Below, in pieces: positions 25,545-34,392 of a stretch of DNA of 64,000 nt (its first letter is position 1; every line of letters begins with the position of its first letter). The stretch comes from CBIFVZ01 sp966185765 (GTDB lineage: Bacteria > Pseudomonadota > Gammaproteobacteria > Enterobacterales > Enterobacteriaceae), in contig CBIFVZ010000003.1 in NCBI GenBank assembly GCA_966185765.1, positions 1 to 64,000 on the forward strand, read 5' to 3'. A program made the translations under genes and the position numbers. Below the pieces are notes generated by a model. The model had not been told where the DNA came from. It was given only the letters and a program-made list of their open reading frames with translations, and did no database searches.

Positions 25545-26969
25545 ATGTCTTTTGATTCTCTTGGGTTAAGTCCCGAAATCCTGCGCGCGGTGGCGGAGCA
25601 GGGCTACCATGAGCCGACGCCCATTCAGCGTCAGGCGATTCCGGTTGTCCTCAGCGGTCGCGATTTGATGGCCAGCGCCCAGACCGGTACGGGCAAAACG
25701 GCGGGCTTTACCCTGCCAATGCTGCAACGTCTAACGCAGGAAAATCCACACGGCAAAGGCCGCCGTCCTGTGCGTGCGTTGATTCTGACTCCGACCCGTG
25801 AACTGGCAGCCCAGGTGGGCGAGAACGTGCGCGAGTACAGCAAATATCTCAACATCCGTTCGCTTGTGGTGTTTGGTGGTGTCAGCATTAATCCGCAGAT
25901 GATGAAGCTGCGCGGCGGTGTGGATATTCTGGTGGCAACGCCAGGTCGCCTGCTTGATCTTGAACACCAGAACGCCGTGAAGCTCGATAGCATTGAAATC
26001 CTGGTGCTGGATGAAGCGGACCGTATGCTGGATATGGGCTTTATTCATGATATTCGTCGCGTATTGGCAAAATTGCCACCGCGTCGCCAGAACTTGCTGT
26101 TCTCCGCCACGTTCTCGGATGAGATTAAGCAACTGGCAGAAAAACTGCTGCATAACCCGGAAGAAGTAGAAGTAGCACGCCGTAATACGGCGTCTGAGCA
26201 GGTGACTCAGCACGTTCATTTTGTGGACAAAAAACGCAAGCGTGAGCTGTTGTCGCTGATGATTGGTCAGGGCAACTGGCGCCAGGTGCTGGTTTTTACT
26301 CGTACCAAACATGGTGCTAACCATCTGGCCGAACAGTTGAATAAAGACGGCATTACTGCCGCTGCCATCCACGGCAACAAGAGCCAGGGCGCACGTACAC
26401 GCGCACTGGCGAACTTCAAGAGCGGCGATATTCGCGTGCTGGTGGCAACTGACATCGCTGCGCGTGGGCTGGACATTGAAGAGCTGCCTTACGTGGTGAA
26501 CTACGAGCTGCCAAACGTGCCGGAAGATTATGTCCACCGTATTGGCCGTACCGGACGTGCAGCGGCGACCGGTGAGGCGCTGTCGCTGGTGTGCGTAGAC
26601 GAGCATAAACTGCTGCGTGATATCGAAAAGCTGCTCAAGCGTGAAGTGCCGCGCATTGCCCTGCCGGGCTTTGAGCCGGATCCGTCCATTAAAGCCGAGC
26701 CTATTATCAACGGTCGTCAGGGCCGGGGTGGCGGTGGTGGAAACCGTGGTCGTGGTCAGGGGCAACCTCAGGGCCGCGCACCGCGTGCGCAGGGTGAAGG
26801 GCAGCGTCAGAGCCGCGGTCAGAGTGAAGGTAATCGCCAGAGTCGCGCTCAGGGAGACGGCAATAAACAGGCGCGTCCTCAGGGTGAGGGGTCGCGCGCA
26901 GCGCACCCGGCCGGTGAGCGCTCACGCCGCCGTCATCGCGGTGGTAACAGCAGCGGTAGTGCACAATAA
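25545..26969 (+). CDS. rhlE: RhlE, DEAD-box ATP-dependent RNA helicase
   Basis: A 474-residue helicase, 20 residues longer than the E. coli protein because of its C-terminal tail. Core motifs: ASAQTGTGKT (44-52), PTRELAAQ, VLVATPGRLLDLE, VLDEADRMLDMGF, FSATF, VATDIAARGLDIEE and HRIGRTGRAAATG. The tail from about residue 395 is basic and low-complexity, with Gly-rich and Gln/Arg/Gly-rich imperfect repeats, typical of RNA-binding extensions. RhlE remodels RNA in ribosome assembly and decay. The ATG at 25545 matches E. coli MSFDSLGLSP. Confidence 0.96.
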   Translation: MSFDSLGLSPEILRAVAEQGYHEPTPIQRQAIPVVLSGRDLMASAQTGTGKTAGFTLPMLQRLTQENPHGKGRRPVRALILTPTRELAAQVGENVREYSKYLNIRSLVVFGGVSINPQMMKLRGGVDILVATPGRLLDLEHQNAVKLDSIEILVLDEADRMLDMGFIHDIRRVLAKLPPRRQNLLFSATFSDEIKQLAEKLLHNPEEVEVARRNTASEQVTQHVHFVDKKRKRELLSLMIGQGNWRQVLVFTRTKHGANHLAEQLNKDGITAAAIHGNKSQGARTRALANFKSGDIRVLVATDIAARGLDIEELPYVVNYELPNVPEDYVHRIGRTGRAAATGEALSLVCVDEHKLLRDIEKLLKREVPRIALPGFEPDPSIKAEPIINGRQGRGGGGGNRGRGQGQPQGRAPRAQGEGQRQSRGQSEGNRQSRAQGDGNKQARPQGEGSRAAHPAGERSRRRHRGGNSSGSAQ

Positions 26970-27040
26970 GTCACTGGTAATACTCGGCCTTTGTGCTTTC
27001 TTTTGCACTCAGCCAGAGCCTTGAAAGTCGAGCCTTCGAT

Positions 27041-27080
27041 AAATCCGTCATCGCCAGTATGGGATGGCGGATTTTTATTT
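27041..27080 (+). terminator. rhlE terminator
   Basis: AAATCCGTCAT and ATGGCGGATTT pair over 11 positions with one T-G wobble, followed by TTTATTT, about 70 bases after the rhlE stop. Confidence 0.8.
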
Positions 27081-27195
27081 CTGCCTGCTATTATCAGAAA
27101 AAATGAACACGTCAGAATAGCCCAGTGTGTTGGCTCGAAGCTGGCTCGCAGGTGGCGTAAAAGAGGGTGTTACCGGGCTGCGAAAAGTGGGAGAA

Positions 27196-27215
27196 TAGTG
27201 GCTGTTTATACAGTA
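27196..27215 (+). promoter_or_regulatory. LexA (SOS) box of dinG
   Basis: TAGTGGCTGTTTATACAGTA, 14 bases before the dinG start, reproduces the atypical E. coli dinG LexA box, in which the left CTG is replaced while the right CAGTA is intact. Damage-inducible control of dinG is well established. Confidence 0.88.
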
Positions 27216-27228
27216 GATGTGAGAGTTC

Positions 27229-29403
27229 ATGGCATTGTCCGCAGCGCAGAAGGCGCAAATAGGCGCCTGGTATAAGGCGTTACAACAGCAGATCCCGGAT
27301 TTTATCCCCAGAGCGTCCCAGCGCCAGATGATTGCCGAAGTGGCAAAGACGCTGGCAGGCGATGAAGGGCGGCATCTGGCGATTGAAGCGCCTACTGGCG
27401 TGGGCAAAACGCTCTCCTATCTTATTCCCGGCATTGCACTCGCGCGCGATGAGCAGAAAACGCTGGTGGTCAGTACCGCCAACGTGGCGCTTCAGGATCA
27501 GATTTTCACCAAAGATTTGCCGCTCCTGGGCAAGATTATCCCCGGTCTTAAATTTACCGCTGCGTTTGGTCGCGGGCGTTATGTCTGCCCGCGTAATCTC
27601 AGTGCGCTGGCGAGTACTGATGCTACTGCCCAGGGGGATTTACTGGCGTTTCTTGAAGACGAACTAACGCCCACCAGTGGCGAGGAGCAAAAACTGTGTG
27701 CGAGCCTGAAGGCCAGCCTGGATAGCTACAAATGGGACGGCCTGCGCGATCACAGCGACAAAGCCGTGAGCGATAGTCTGTGGGGGCGTTTGAGCACGGA
27801 TAAGGCCAGCTGTCTTGGCCCAAACTGTCAATGGTATCGCGAGTGCCCGTTTTTTGTTGCACGGCGTGAAATCAACGATGCAGAAGTGGTGGTAGCGAAT
27901 CATGCGCTGGTCATGGCGGCATTGGAAAATGACTCGGTGCTGCCGCCTGCTAAAAATCTGCTGCTGGTGCTTGATGAAGGGCACCATATCCCGGAAGTAG
28001 CGCGTGATGCGCTGGAGACGGGAGCGGAAATCAGCCCCGGCTGGGGGCGGTTACAGCTTGATCTGTTTATGAAACTGATAGCCACCTGCCTTGAGCAGTG
28101 TCGCCCGAAAACCGTACCGCCGCTGGCGACGCCGGAGCGTCTGAGCAACCACTGTGAAGAAGCCGCCGAGCTGCTGTCCTCGGTCGCACGAATAATAAAT
28201 TTGCTGCTGCCGGGTGAGGGGGAAGCCGAGCATCGCTTTGAAATGGGCGTACTGCCGGATGAACTGACGCAGAGGGTACAGCGGCTGGCAAAACTGATGG
28301 ATGCGCTGCGCGGCCTGTCGGAAGCGTTCTTAAACGATCTCAGCGAAAAAACCGGGCAGCACGATATTGTACGACTGCATCGGCTGATTTTGCAGATGAA
28401 CCGCGCGCTGGGTCATTTTGAAACCCAGAGCAAACTCTGGAGGCTGGCGGCAATGTCCCAAACTTCCGGCGCGCCCGTCTGTAAATGGGTGACCCGCTCG
28501 TTGCGTGAGGGGCAGGTGCATTTGTTTATGTACTGCGCCGGTATACGCGTGAGTGACCAACTGGAAAAACTGCTCTGGCGTAGTGTGCCACACACGGTTG
28601 TGACGTCGGCAACCTTGCGCTCGCTGAACAGCTTTACCCGATTGCAGGAACTGAGCGGCCTGAAGGAGAAAGCAGGGGATCGCTTTGTTACGCTCGACTC
28701 GCCATTTAACCATGTGGAACAAGGGCAGTTGCTCATTCCACGGATGCGTTATGAACCGCTGATGGAGCATGAAGAACAGCATGTCGCTGAAATGGCGGCG
28801 TTCTTTCGCAGTGAACTGGAAAAAGGTGAGCATCGGGGCATGCTGGTGCTTTTTGCCAGCGCACGTGCCATGCAGCGCTTTCTGGATTGCGTGCCCGATC
28901 TGCGCTTACAGCTATTAGTTCAGGGCGATAAGCCACGTTCCCGCCTGGTTTCATTGCACCGTGAGCGTGTGGAGAAAGGGCAAATCAGCGTGCTGATAGG
29001 CTTGCAGTCTTTTGCAGAGGGGCTTGATCTTAAAGGCGAGCTACTGACGCAGGTACACATTCATAAAATTGCCTTTCCGCCGGTAGACAGTCCAGTAGTG
29101 ATTACCGAAGGCGAATGGTTACGCAGCCAGAATCGCTATCCGTTTGAGGTACAGAGCCTGCCAAGCGCGTCTTTTAATCTTATCCAGCAGGTAGGACGTT
29201 TGATTCGAAGCCACGGCTGCCGTGGCGATATTGTTATTTACGACAGGCGGCTTCTCACAAAGCAATATGGTAAGCGTTTATTGGATGCGCTGCCGGTGTT
29301 CCCGCTGCTCCAGCCCGAGGTGCCGGAGATGACATCGCAGCCCAGGAAACAAACGGTCAGTACGAAGCGCCGTGGGGCCGGGCGGGCCAAAGCCGCAAAA
29401 TAA
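27229..29403 (+). CDS. dinG: DinG, iron-sulfur DNA helicase
   Basis: A 724-residue XPD-like 5'-3' helicase of superfamily 2 that unwinds D-loops, R-loops and forked DNA. Walker A is EAPTGVGKTLSY (residues 49-60). Four cysteines for the [4Fe-4S] cluster are in YVCPRN, ASCLGPNC and ECPFF between about 120 and 205. The DEGH box is in LLVLDEGHHIP. Later motifs include VTSATLRSLNSF and SFNLIQQVGRLIRSHG. The C-terminus is Lys/Arg-rich. Confidence 0.97.
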   Translation: MALSAAQKAQIGAWYKALQQQIPDFIPRASQRQMIAEVAKTLAGDEGRHLAIEAPTGVGKTLSYLIPGIALARDEQKTLVVSTANVALQDQIFTKDLPLLGKIIPGLKFTAAFGRGRYVCPRNLSALASTDATAQGDLLAFLEDELTPTSGEEQKLCASLKASLDSYKWDGLRDHSDKAVSDSLWGRLSTDKASCLGPNCQWYRECPFFVARREINDAEVVVANHALVMAALENDSVLPPAKNLLLVLDEGHHIPEVARDALETGAEISPGWGRLQLDLFMKLIATCLEQCRPKTVPPLATPERLSNHCEEAAELLSSVARIINLLLPGEGEAEHRFEMGVLPDELTQRVQRLAKLMDALRGLSEAFLNDLSEKTGQHDIVRLHRLILQMNRALGHFETQSKLWRLAAMSQTSGAPVCKWVTRSLREGQVHLFMYCAGIRVSDQLEKLLWRSVPHTVVTSATLRSLNSFTRLQELSGLKEKAGDRFVTLDSPFNHVEQGQLLIPRMRYEPLMEHEEQHVAEMAAFFRSELEKGEHRGMLVLFASARAMQRFLDCVPDLRLQLLVQGDKPRSRLVSLHRERVEKGQISVLIGLQSFAEGLDLKGELLTQVHIHKIAFPPVDSPVVITEGEWLRSQNRYPFEVQSLPSASFNLIQQVGRLIRSHGCRGDIVIYDRRLLTKQYGKRLLDALPVFPLLQPEVPEMTSQPRKQTVSTKRRGAGRAKAAK

Positions 29404-29463
29404 AACGTGCTATTTGCCGTCTCAGACAGGCTGTCGTGCTAACCTTAATGTGGAGGTAACTAC

Positions 29464-30438
29464 ATGGATTATCGCAGGATTATTAAAGAGATAGGTCGTG
29501 GAAAAAATCACGCGCGCGATCTGGACAGGGACACGGCATACGAGCTGTATAAGCACATACTCAATGGGGACGTACCGGACCTGGAGCTGGGGGCAGTGCT
29601 AATGGCGCTGCGTATTAAAGGCGAGGGTGAAGGCGAGTTGCGTGGGTTTTATGATGCGATGCAGCAGCAAACCATCAGACTGACACCGCCTGCGGGGCGG
29701 CCCATGCCGGTGGTGATTCCCACCTACAACGGCGCGCGCAAGCAGGCGAATTTAACGCCGTTGCTGGCGATTTTGCTCAGCCAACTCGGGTTTCCTGTCG
29801 TGGTGCACGGCATTAGCGAAGATCCCACTCGCGTTATTTCCGAAACGATTTTCGAGTTGTTGGGTATTGAAGCGACCCGTAGCGCCGGACAGGCGCAGGC
29901 GAAGCTGGAGTCCCACCATCCATTATTCCTGCCCATCGGCACGTTGTGCCCGCCTATGGAAAAACTGCTGGCACTGCGCTGGCGCATGGGCGTGCGCAGC
30001 AGTGCGCATTCACTGGCCAAGCTGGCAACGCCTTTTGCACCAGCACAGGCATTGCGACTGGCGAGTGTCTCGCACCCGGAATATGTCACGAAGGTCGCAC
30101 AGTTTTTTACACTGACGCAGGGACGGGCGCTGTTGATGCATGGCACTGAAGGTGAAGTGTACGCTAATCCGCAGCGCTGTCCGCAAATAAGCCTGATTGA
30201 CGAGCAGGGGACGCGTGTACTGTACGAGCGTCAGCCCGAGAACGATGCGGGCAATGTGATTTTGCCGTTTGAAAAAGACGCTGAGGTCACCGCACGCTGG
30301 ACTGAACGTTGCGCAGCCGGTGTGGAGCCACTGCCGCAGTCGCTCAGAATTCAGCTCGCCTGTTGTCTGGTGGCAACTGGCGAGAGCGTTGATATGCCTG
30401 GCGCACTGGCACGCGTTGATGAGGTTTTCCCGGCCTGA
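29464..30438 (+). CDS. ybiB: YbiB, TrpD2-family DNA-binding protein
   Basis: A 324-residue protein with the fold of anthranilate phosphoribosyltransferase, matching E. coli YbiB (320). The start DYRRIIKEIGRGKNHARDL and the segment VIPTYNGARKQANLTPLLAILL replace the catalytic loop of true TrpD; E. coli YbiB binds nucleic acid without sequence preference and is LexA-regulated behind dinG. Here it follows dinG by 60 bases with GGAGGT before the ATG, so co-transcription under the dinG SOS promoter is likely. Confidence 0.93.
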   Translation: MDYRRIIKEIGRGKNHARDLDRDTAYELYKHILNGDVPDLELGAVLMALRIKGEGEGELRGFYDAMQQQTIRLTPPAGRPMPVVIPTYNGARKQANLTPLLAILLSQLGFPVVVHGISEDPTRVISETIFELLGIEATRSAGQAQAKLESHHPLFLPIGTLCPPMEKLLALRWRMGVRSSAHSLAKLATPFAPAQALRLASVSHPEYVTKVAQFFTLTQGRALLMHGTEGEVYANPQRCPQISLIDEQGTRVLYERQPENDAGNVILPFEKDAEVTARWTERCAAGVEPLPQSLRIQLACCLVATGESVDMPGALARVDEVFPA

Positions 30439-30443
30439 AAATA

Positions 30444-30470
30444 AAAAAAGCCCGCGAGTGGCACGCGGGC
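30444..30470 (-). terminator. Terminator between ybiB and ybiJ
   Basis: GCCCGCG-agtggca-CGCGGGC is followed on the minus strand by TTTTTTTATT. It ends ybiJ and may also stop readthrough from ybiB. Confidence 0.8.
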
Positions 30471-30523
30471 AAACAGGGTAATTTCAGGGTAATACAAGGA
30501 ATAGGGTCGTGTCAGTGGCAAGC

Positions 30524-30784
30524 TTATTTGTAGATTTCAGCGGTGCCGTGCATCAGGTTATAACCCGATGCAGAGGTAATTTTGAATGAGCTGGCACCAG
30601 CAGCATCGGCTTTAGCAGCCAGTTCGCTTTCCAGCTCGCTCAGGGTGTATGCACCAGAGGCAGAAACAACGCCAATTTTCTCACCCTGAGGCGCGCTGGC
30701 GCTGCTGATTTCCTGAGCGGCGAAAGCGCCAAAGGAAAGCGTAGACAGGATCAGTGCTGCAATAGTCAATTTAGTGGTTTTCAT
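30524..30784 (-). CDS. ybiJ: YbiJ, DUF1471 (YhcN/BhsA-type) periplasmic protein
   Basis: An 86-residue protein with a signal peptide ending in AFAA near residue 22 and a DUF1471 domain (EKIGVVSASGAYTLSELESELAAKA, then SSFKITSASGYN, ending GTAEIYK). It matches E. coli YbiJ in length and start (MKT). Members respond to envelope or acid stress and affect biofilms. The ATG at 30784 is used rather than one five codons earlier because signal and homologue lengths fit. It is a paralogue of mcbA next door. Confidence 0.92.
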   Translation of the reverse strand: MKTTKLTIAALILSTLSFGAFAAQEISSASAPQGEKIGVVSASGAYTLSELESELAAKADAAGASSFKITSASGYNLMHGTAEIYK

Positions 30785-31090
30785 AATTTTATCTCGCATT
30801 ATATTCTGTTGAAACGGATATGTTCCGTTGATGTGGTTATTATTACGCGTGTTATTAGAAGATAAAATCGAAGAGAATTGATAACCTCATTCATATTTTT
30901 TGAATGATTATTAACTTATTGATTTATAAAAATATTTAACATAATCGTTCTGATGACCGCTGGGGGGAGCCAGCAGATTACGAATAAAAGGCATTATTTG
31001 TTACACATTTCTTATTCCTGGTTTTACCAGGGTTTTTAATGCTGCAGAGCCAGAGCGAATTTATCGGCAGGGTTGTACACAGAGATTGCG
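30785..31090. other. AT-rich gap upstream of ybiJ
   Basis: No gene or conserved RNA is apparent. The 150 bases next to ybiJ are strongly AT-rich and probably hold its promoter, consistent with the H-NS- or stress-type control of this family, but no element can be named. Confidence 0.4.
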
Positions 31091-31122
31091 TAAATAAAAA
31101 GTGGCCTCTGCATGCAGAGGCC
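31091..31122 (-). terminator. mcbA terminator
   Basis: GGCCTCTGCATGCAGAGGCC (31103-31122) is a perfect 20-base palindrome, followed on the minus strand by ACTTTTTATTT, 20 bases past the mcbA stop. Confidence 0.82.
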
Positions 31123-31142
31123 GTTATCGCAGAAAGCAGGCG

Positions 31143-31403
31143 TTATTTGTAAATAGTGGCTGTACCGTACATCAGGTTATTCCCACCGGCAGCGTCAACC
31201 ACATACCCTTTTGCCCCTTCCTCACGTGCTTTTTCAGCCAGTTTGTCTTCAAGATCATCCAGGTTTCTTGCACCACTGGCAGAAACCGTGCCAACCGGGC
31301 GCAATTGACTTGTTTCGTCCGCTGACAGAGGCTGAGCGGCAAAGCTTGCCGATGACAGGCCGATGAAAGCGATAGCAGCAGAAAAGATGAGATATTTTTT
31401 CAT
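31143..31403 (-). CDS. mcbA: McbA (YbiM), DUF1471 periplasmic protein
   Basis: An 86-residue secreted protein: signal peptide to SFAA near residue 23, then QLRPVGTVSASGARNLDDLE, DKLAEKAREEGAKGYVVDAA and the GTATIYK end. It is close to E. coli McbA throughout, especially DLEDKLAEKARE. In E. coli McbA is induced through McbR and modulates colanic-acid-dependent mucoidy. GAGGATGCTGTC precedes the ATG. Confidence 0.94.
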   Translation of the reverse strand: MKKYLIFSAAIAFIGLSSASFAAQPLSADETSQLRPVGTVSASGARNLDDLEDKLAEKAREEGAKGYVVDAAGGNNLMYGTATIYK

Positions 31404-31799
31404 GACAGCATCCTCAATAGCGGTGTGGGGGCTGACGTCATCGCGTCAACGTACTTCTATTTTAGGTGCTGACAGCGGGGGTGATTATTCAAAAATTTGA
31501 CCGTGATAAGCTTATTTTTTGAACGAGATTTACTGACATGACGTTGACAAAATAAACGCTCAATACATTTATTTTTCAGTGGTTTAACGGTCTGGTGAAA
31601 CGCGTGTTGACATAATGGCGGTGTAGGCTGTTACCCGCAGACAAAAATACACAGTGCAACCCCGTTTTTACGCTAGTCCCTGGCAGGACATTATCTGCAC
31701 GTTTGGCCGTGCCACAGCTGTAAGCGTATCTCTGCTCTGTCTGGCAACAGAGCAGGCGAGGGCAGCGCCAGCGCATCAATGTCAAAACGTACTGCCGTG
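31404..31799. other. Gap between mcbA and the flavin reductase gene
   Basis: No recognised gene. The mcbA-proximal half is AT-rich and probably contains its promoter. The other half is GC-rich and holds a 43-codon minus-strand frame (31691-31822) that starts inside the flavin reductase gene; see findings. The 69-codon frame at 31576-31785 shows no protein-like pattern. Confidence 0.4.
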
Positions 31800-32438
31800 T
31801 TAGTCTGCGGCGCGGCGGGCATCGGGGCGAATCATATCAAAGCGCTGGGCTTCATCAATGGTGTAGTAGGCGCTCGGCCCACCTGCGCGCAGTACCGGTT
31901 GTGCTTTTGCGGTCTGATAAATGCCCTCTTCAAGCAGCGTTTCATCGATATGCACGGCCACGACTTCACCCAGTACCAGCCAGGTATCAACCGGGGTACC
32001 GTCGGAAGCGGTAAGCTGAAGATGCTGTGACAGGCGACATTCAAAATTAACCGGGCTTTCAGCAACGCGGGGAGCCTTGACGCGACGGCTTGTAGCGGGC
32101 GTCAAACCAGCGATAAGAAATTCGTCTTCGCCGTGAGCAAGCGTAGCGGAACTTTCATTCATCTTTTGTGCAAGCGCACGCGTAGTCAGGTTCCACACAA
32201 ACTCACCGGTTTCTACAATATTGCGCACGCTGTCTTTCCAGCCGCTGCTGGCAAAACCAATAATCGGTGGGCGATAGTTAAAGCAGTTGAAGAAGCTGTA
32301 AGGCGCAAGATTGTGTTGTCCTTCGCGGTCCTGCGAGGAGATCCAGCCAATCGGTCGTGGGCCAATAATGGCATTTAACGGGTCATGCGGCAGGCCGTGG
32401 CCCTGAGCAGGTTCATAATAATAGCGTTTCGTTGTCAT
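31800..32438 (-). CDS. Flavin reductase-like (DIM6/NTAB) family protein
   Basis: A 212-residue protein of the flavin reductase-like FMN-binding split-barrel family. The start YYYEPAQGHGLPHDPLNAIIGPRPIGWISSQD, with APYSFFNCFNYRPPIIGFAS and TGEFVWNLTTRALAQKMN, is typical. VAVHIDETLLEEG and the YYTIDEAQRFDMIRP end follow. Members bind FMN, but the substrate is unknown here. E. coli K-12 has no gene at this position. Two adjacent ATGs (32438, 32441) are possible; the inner one has better spacing from GGAAAG. It is divergent from rlmF. Confidence 0.87.
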   Translation of the reverse strand: MTTKRYYYEPAQGHGLPHDPLNAIIGPRPIGWISSQDREGQHNLAPYSFFNCFNYRPPIIGFASSGWKDSVRNIVETGEFVWNLTTRALAQKMNESSATLAHGEDEFLIAGLTPATSRRVKAPRVAESPVNFECRLSQHLQLTASDGTPVDTWLVLGEVVAVHIDETLLEEGIYQTAKAQPVLRAGGPSAYYTIDEAQRFDMIRPDARRAAD

Positions 32439-32542
32439 CATCTTTCCAGTGTGCAAGTAAGAATAAGAGTATGGGACATGCTGCGTTATTTACCCGCTGT
32501 CCGACAACAGGTATCTTACGCCGCCCAGACAGGAGAAAGCCG

Positions 32543-33454
32543 ATGAATAACCCGCGCGCCCCAAAAAGTGGTTTGCATCCACGTAACCGCCATAGTCAAC
32601 GCTATGATTTTGCCGCACTGAGTGCACAGTGTCCGGCGCTTGCCGATTTTGTGCGCCTGTCACCTGCCGGTGAGCCAACGCTGGACTTTGCTGACCCGCA
32701 GGCGGTGAAAACACTTAACCAGGCGTTGCTGGCCCATTTTTACGGCGTGATGCATTGGGATATCCCCGAAGGGTTTCTTTGCCCTCCGGTGCCTGGGCGG
32801 GCGGATTATGTCCACCATCTGGCTGACCTGTTGGCGCGTGATAACCACGGTGAGGTGCCGCGTCAGGCGACCATTCTTGATATTGGCACCGGCGCGAACT
32901 GCATATACCCGTTGATTGGTCAGCATGAGTATGGCTGGCGTTTCACCGGCAGTGAAGTCAACGAGCAGGCACTGCGTGCTGCTGGCTGCATTATTGCAGC
33001 CAATCCAGGACTGAATCAGCGTATTCGCCTGCGTCGGCAGAAAGACATGGCCGCCATTTTTAGCGGCATTATCCATAAAAATGAATTTTATGATGCCGCA
33101 ATGTGCAATCCTCCGTTTCATGCCTCAGCGCAGGCGGCAGGTGAGGGTAATGCGCGCAAAAGACGCAATCTTGGTCTTTCCGGTGTGCCACTGAACTTTG
33201 GCGGTCAGCATCAGGAGCTGTGGTGTGACGGTGGAGAAGTGGCGTTTATTAAACGGATGATTGCTGAAAGCGTGACGTTTGCCCGTCAGGTACGTTGGTT
33301 TACTTCGCTGGTGTCGCGCGGGGAGAATCTGCCTGTCATTATGCGCGCGCTACAGGAAGCAGGGGCGGTGCGGGTGGTAAAAACCGAAATGGCGCAAGGT
33401 AATAAGCGCAGCCGCTTTATTGGCTGGAGCTTTATGGCACAGCGCAGGGCGTAG
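32543..33454 (+). CDS. rlmF: RlmF (YbiN), 23S rRNA m6A1618 methyltransferase
   Basis: A 303-residue SAM methyltransferase that modifies A1618 of 23S rRNA. It shows GLHPRNRHSQRYD near the start, ILDIGTGANCIYPLIG (SAM motif I) near residue 112, and the N6-adenine catalytic motif NPPF (MCNPPFHASA) near 191. KRRNLGLSG and LNFGGQHQELWCDGGE match E. coli RlmF. AGGAGAAAGCCG precedes the ATG at 32543; the frame extends to 32432 without support. The C-terminus is about five residues shorter than in E. coli. Confidence 0.95.
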   Translation: MNNPRAPKSGLHPRNRHSQRYDFAALSAQCPALADFVRLSPAGEPTLDFADPQAVKTLNQALLAHFYGVMHWDIPEGFLCPPVPGRADYVHHLADLLARDNHGEVPRQATILDIGTGANCIYPLIGQHEYGWRFTGSEVNEQALRAAGCIIAANPGLNQRIRLRRQKDMAAIFSGIIHKNEFYDAAMCNPPFHASAQAAGEGNARKRRNLGLSGVPLNFGGQHQELWCDGGEVAFIKRMIAESVTFARQVRWFTSLVSRGENLPVIMRALQEAGAVRVVKTEMAQGNKRSRFIGWSFMAQRRA

Positions 33455-33485
33455 GACGTTATTCCTGTTGTCCATCGGCGTAAAA

Positions 33486-33664
33486 AAGCCCCGTGACGGG
33501 GCTTCAGATTGCTGACAAAGAAGGAAAAAACGTGGTTTTTCCTTCTTTGTGGTTAGCAGACGAAAATCAATGAATTGATTTTCCTGATTTTTTATTGGGT
33601 GTTATTCACCCTGTCTGAGACAGGATGAGGTAAGGCATCAGTCTCAAGCCCCGTGACGGGGCTT
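33486..33664 (+). repeat. Structured terminator-associated repeat, copy 2
   Basis: A 141-bp element (33505-33645) between two identical 19-base terminator copies AAGCCCCGTGACGGGGCTT (33486-33504 and 33646-33664). It shares with the other copies the ACAAAGAAGG and GAAAATCAA stems, GGGTG-TTATT-CACCC and CCTGTCT-G-AGACAGG. It lies between convergent rlmF and glnQ. Identical flanks suggest this is the youngest of the three insertions. Confidence 0.9.
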
Positions 33665-33669
33665 TGGGC

Positions 33670-34392
33670 TTAGGATACGTGCTGCAAAAACTCGCGCAGG
33701 CGCTGGCCTGGTGGGTTCTGGATGAGTTCACGCGGGTCGCCGTCTTCCGCAATGCGTCCTTTATCAATAAAGATGAGACGGGATGCCACTTTCTCGGCAA
33801 AGCCGATTTCGTGGGTCACGATAACCATCGTCATCCCTTCTTCAGCCAGGTCCTGCATCACCTTGAGTACTTCATGGCGTAATTCGGGATCAAGTGCTGA
33901 CGTCGGCTCATCAAACAGCATCATTTTGGGTTTGACCGCCAGCGCACGAGCAATCGCCACGCGCTGTTGCTGGCCGCCAGAAAGCTCAGACGGGTAATGA
34001 TTACCACGTTCAGCAAGCCCTACTTTTGCCAGCAGTGCTTTGGCCTGTTTTTCAGCCTCAGTTTTTGGCGTTTTGCGCACGCGCATTGGCCCGAACATGA
34101 CGTTTTCCAACGCGGTAAGGTGCGGAAACAGATAAAACTGCTGGAACACCATACCCGCTTCCTGGCGGATCAGACGTTCGTCTACTTTCGGGTCGTTCAC
34201 CTTCAGTCCGTCGACGACCAGTTCGCCGCTGGTGATGTCCTCAAGTTTGTTGATGCAGCGCAGCAGCGTGGATTTACCAGAGCCAGAGGGGCCGATAATC
34301 ACCACCACTTCGCCCTGGTTAATGTTTAAGTCAATATTATGTAGCACCTGGGTATGGCCAAAATGCTTGGAAACGTTTTTAAATTCAATCAC
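33670..34392 (-). CDS. glnQ: GlnQ, glutamine ABC transporter ATPase
   Basis: A 240-residue ABC ATPase of the polar amino-acid class. Walker A is GPSGSGKST near residue 34, the signature LSGGQQQRVAIARAL near 132 and Walker B MMLFDEPTSALDPE near 153. It energises glutamine import with GlnP and GlnH. The start is GTG overlapping the glnP stop as GTGA, as in E. coli. It is last in glnHPQ and its terminator is contained in repeat copy 2. Confidence 0.97.
   Translation of the reverse strand: MIEFKNVSKHFGHTQVLHNIDLNINQGEVVVIIGPSGSGKSTLLRCINKLEDITSGELVVDGLKVNDPKVDERLIRQEAGMVFQQFYLFPHLTALENVMFGPMRVRKTPKTEAEKQAKALLAKVGLAERGNHYPSELSGGQQQRVAIARALAVKPKMMLFDEPTSALDPELRHEVLKVMQDLAEEGMTMVIVTHEIGFAEKVASRLIFIDKGRIAEDGDPRELIQNPPGQRLREFLQHVS

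Noticed and set aside
25731..26906. A 391-codon open frame on the minus strand opposite rhlE
   Set aside because: It is a shadow of the GC-rich, codon-biased rhlE gene. Its sequence (many His, Arg, Leu, Thr) has no domain pattern and no ribosome-binding site.
31576..31785. Possible gene of 69 codons upstream of mcbA
   Set aside because: Cys/Arg-rich translation without signal or domain; the overlapping frame at 31691-31822 looks more coding but is also unproven.
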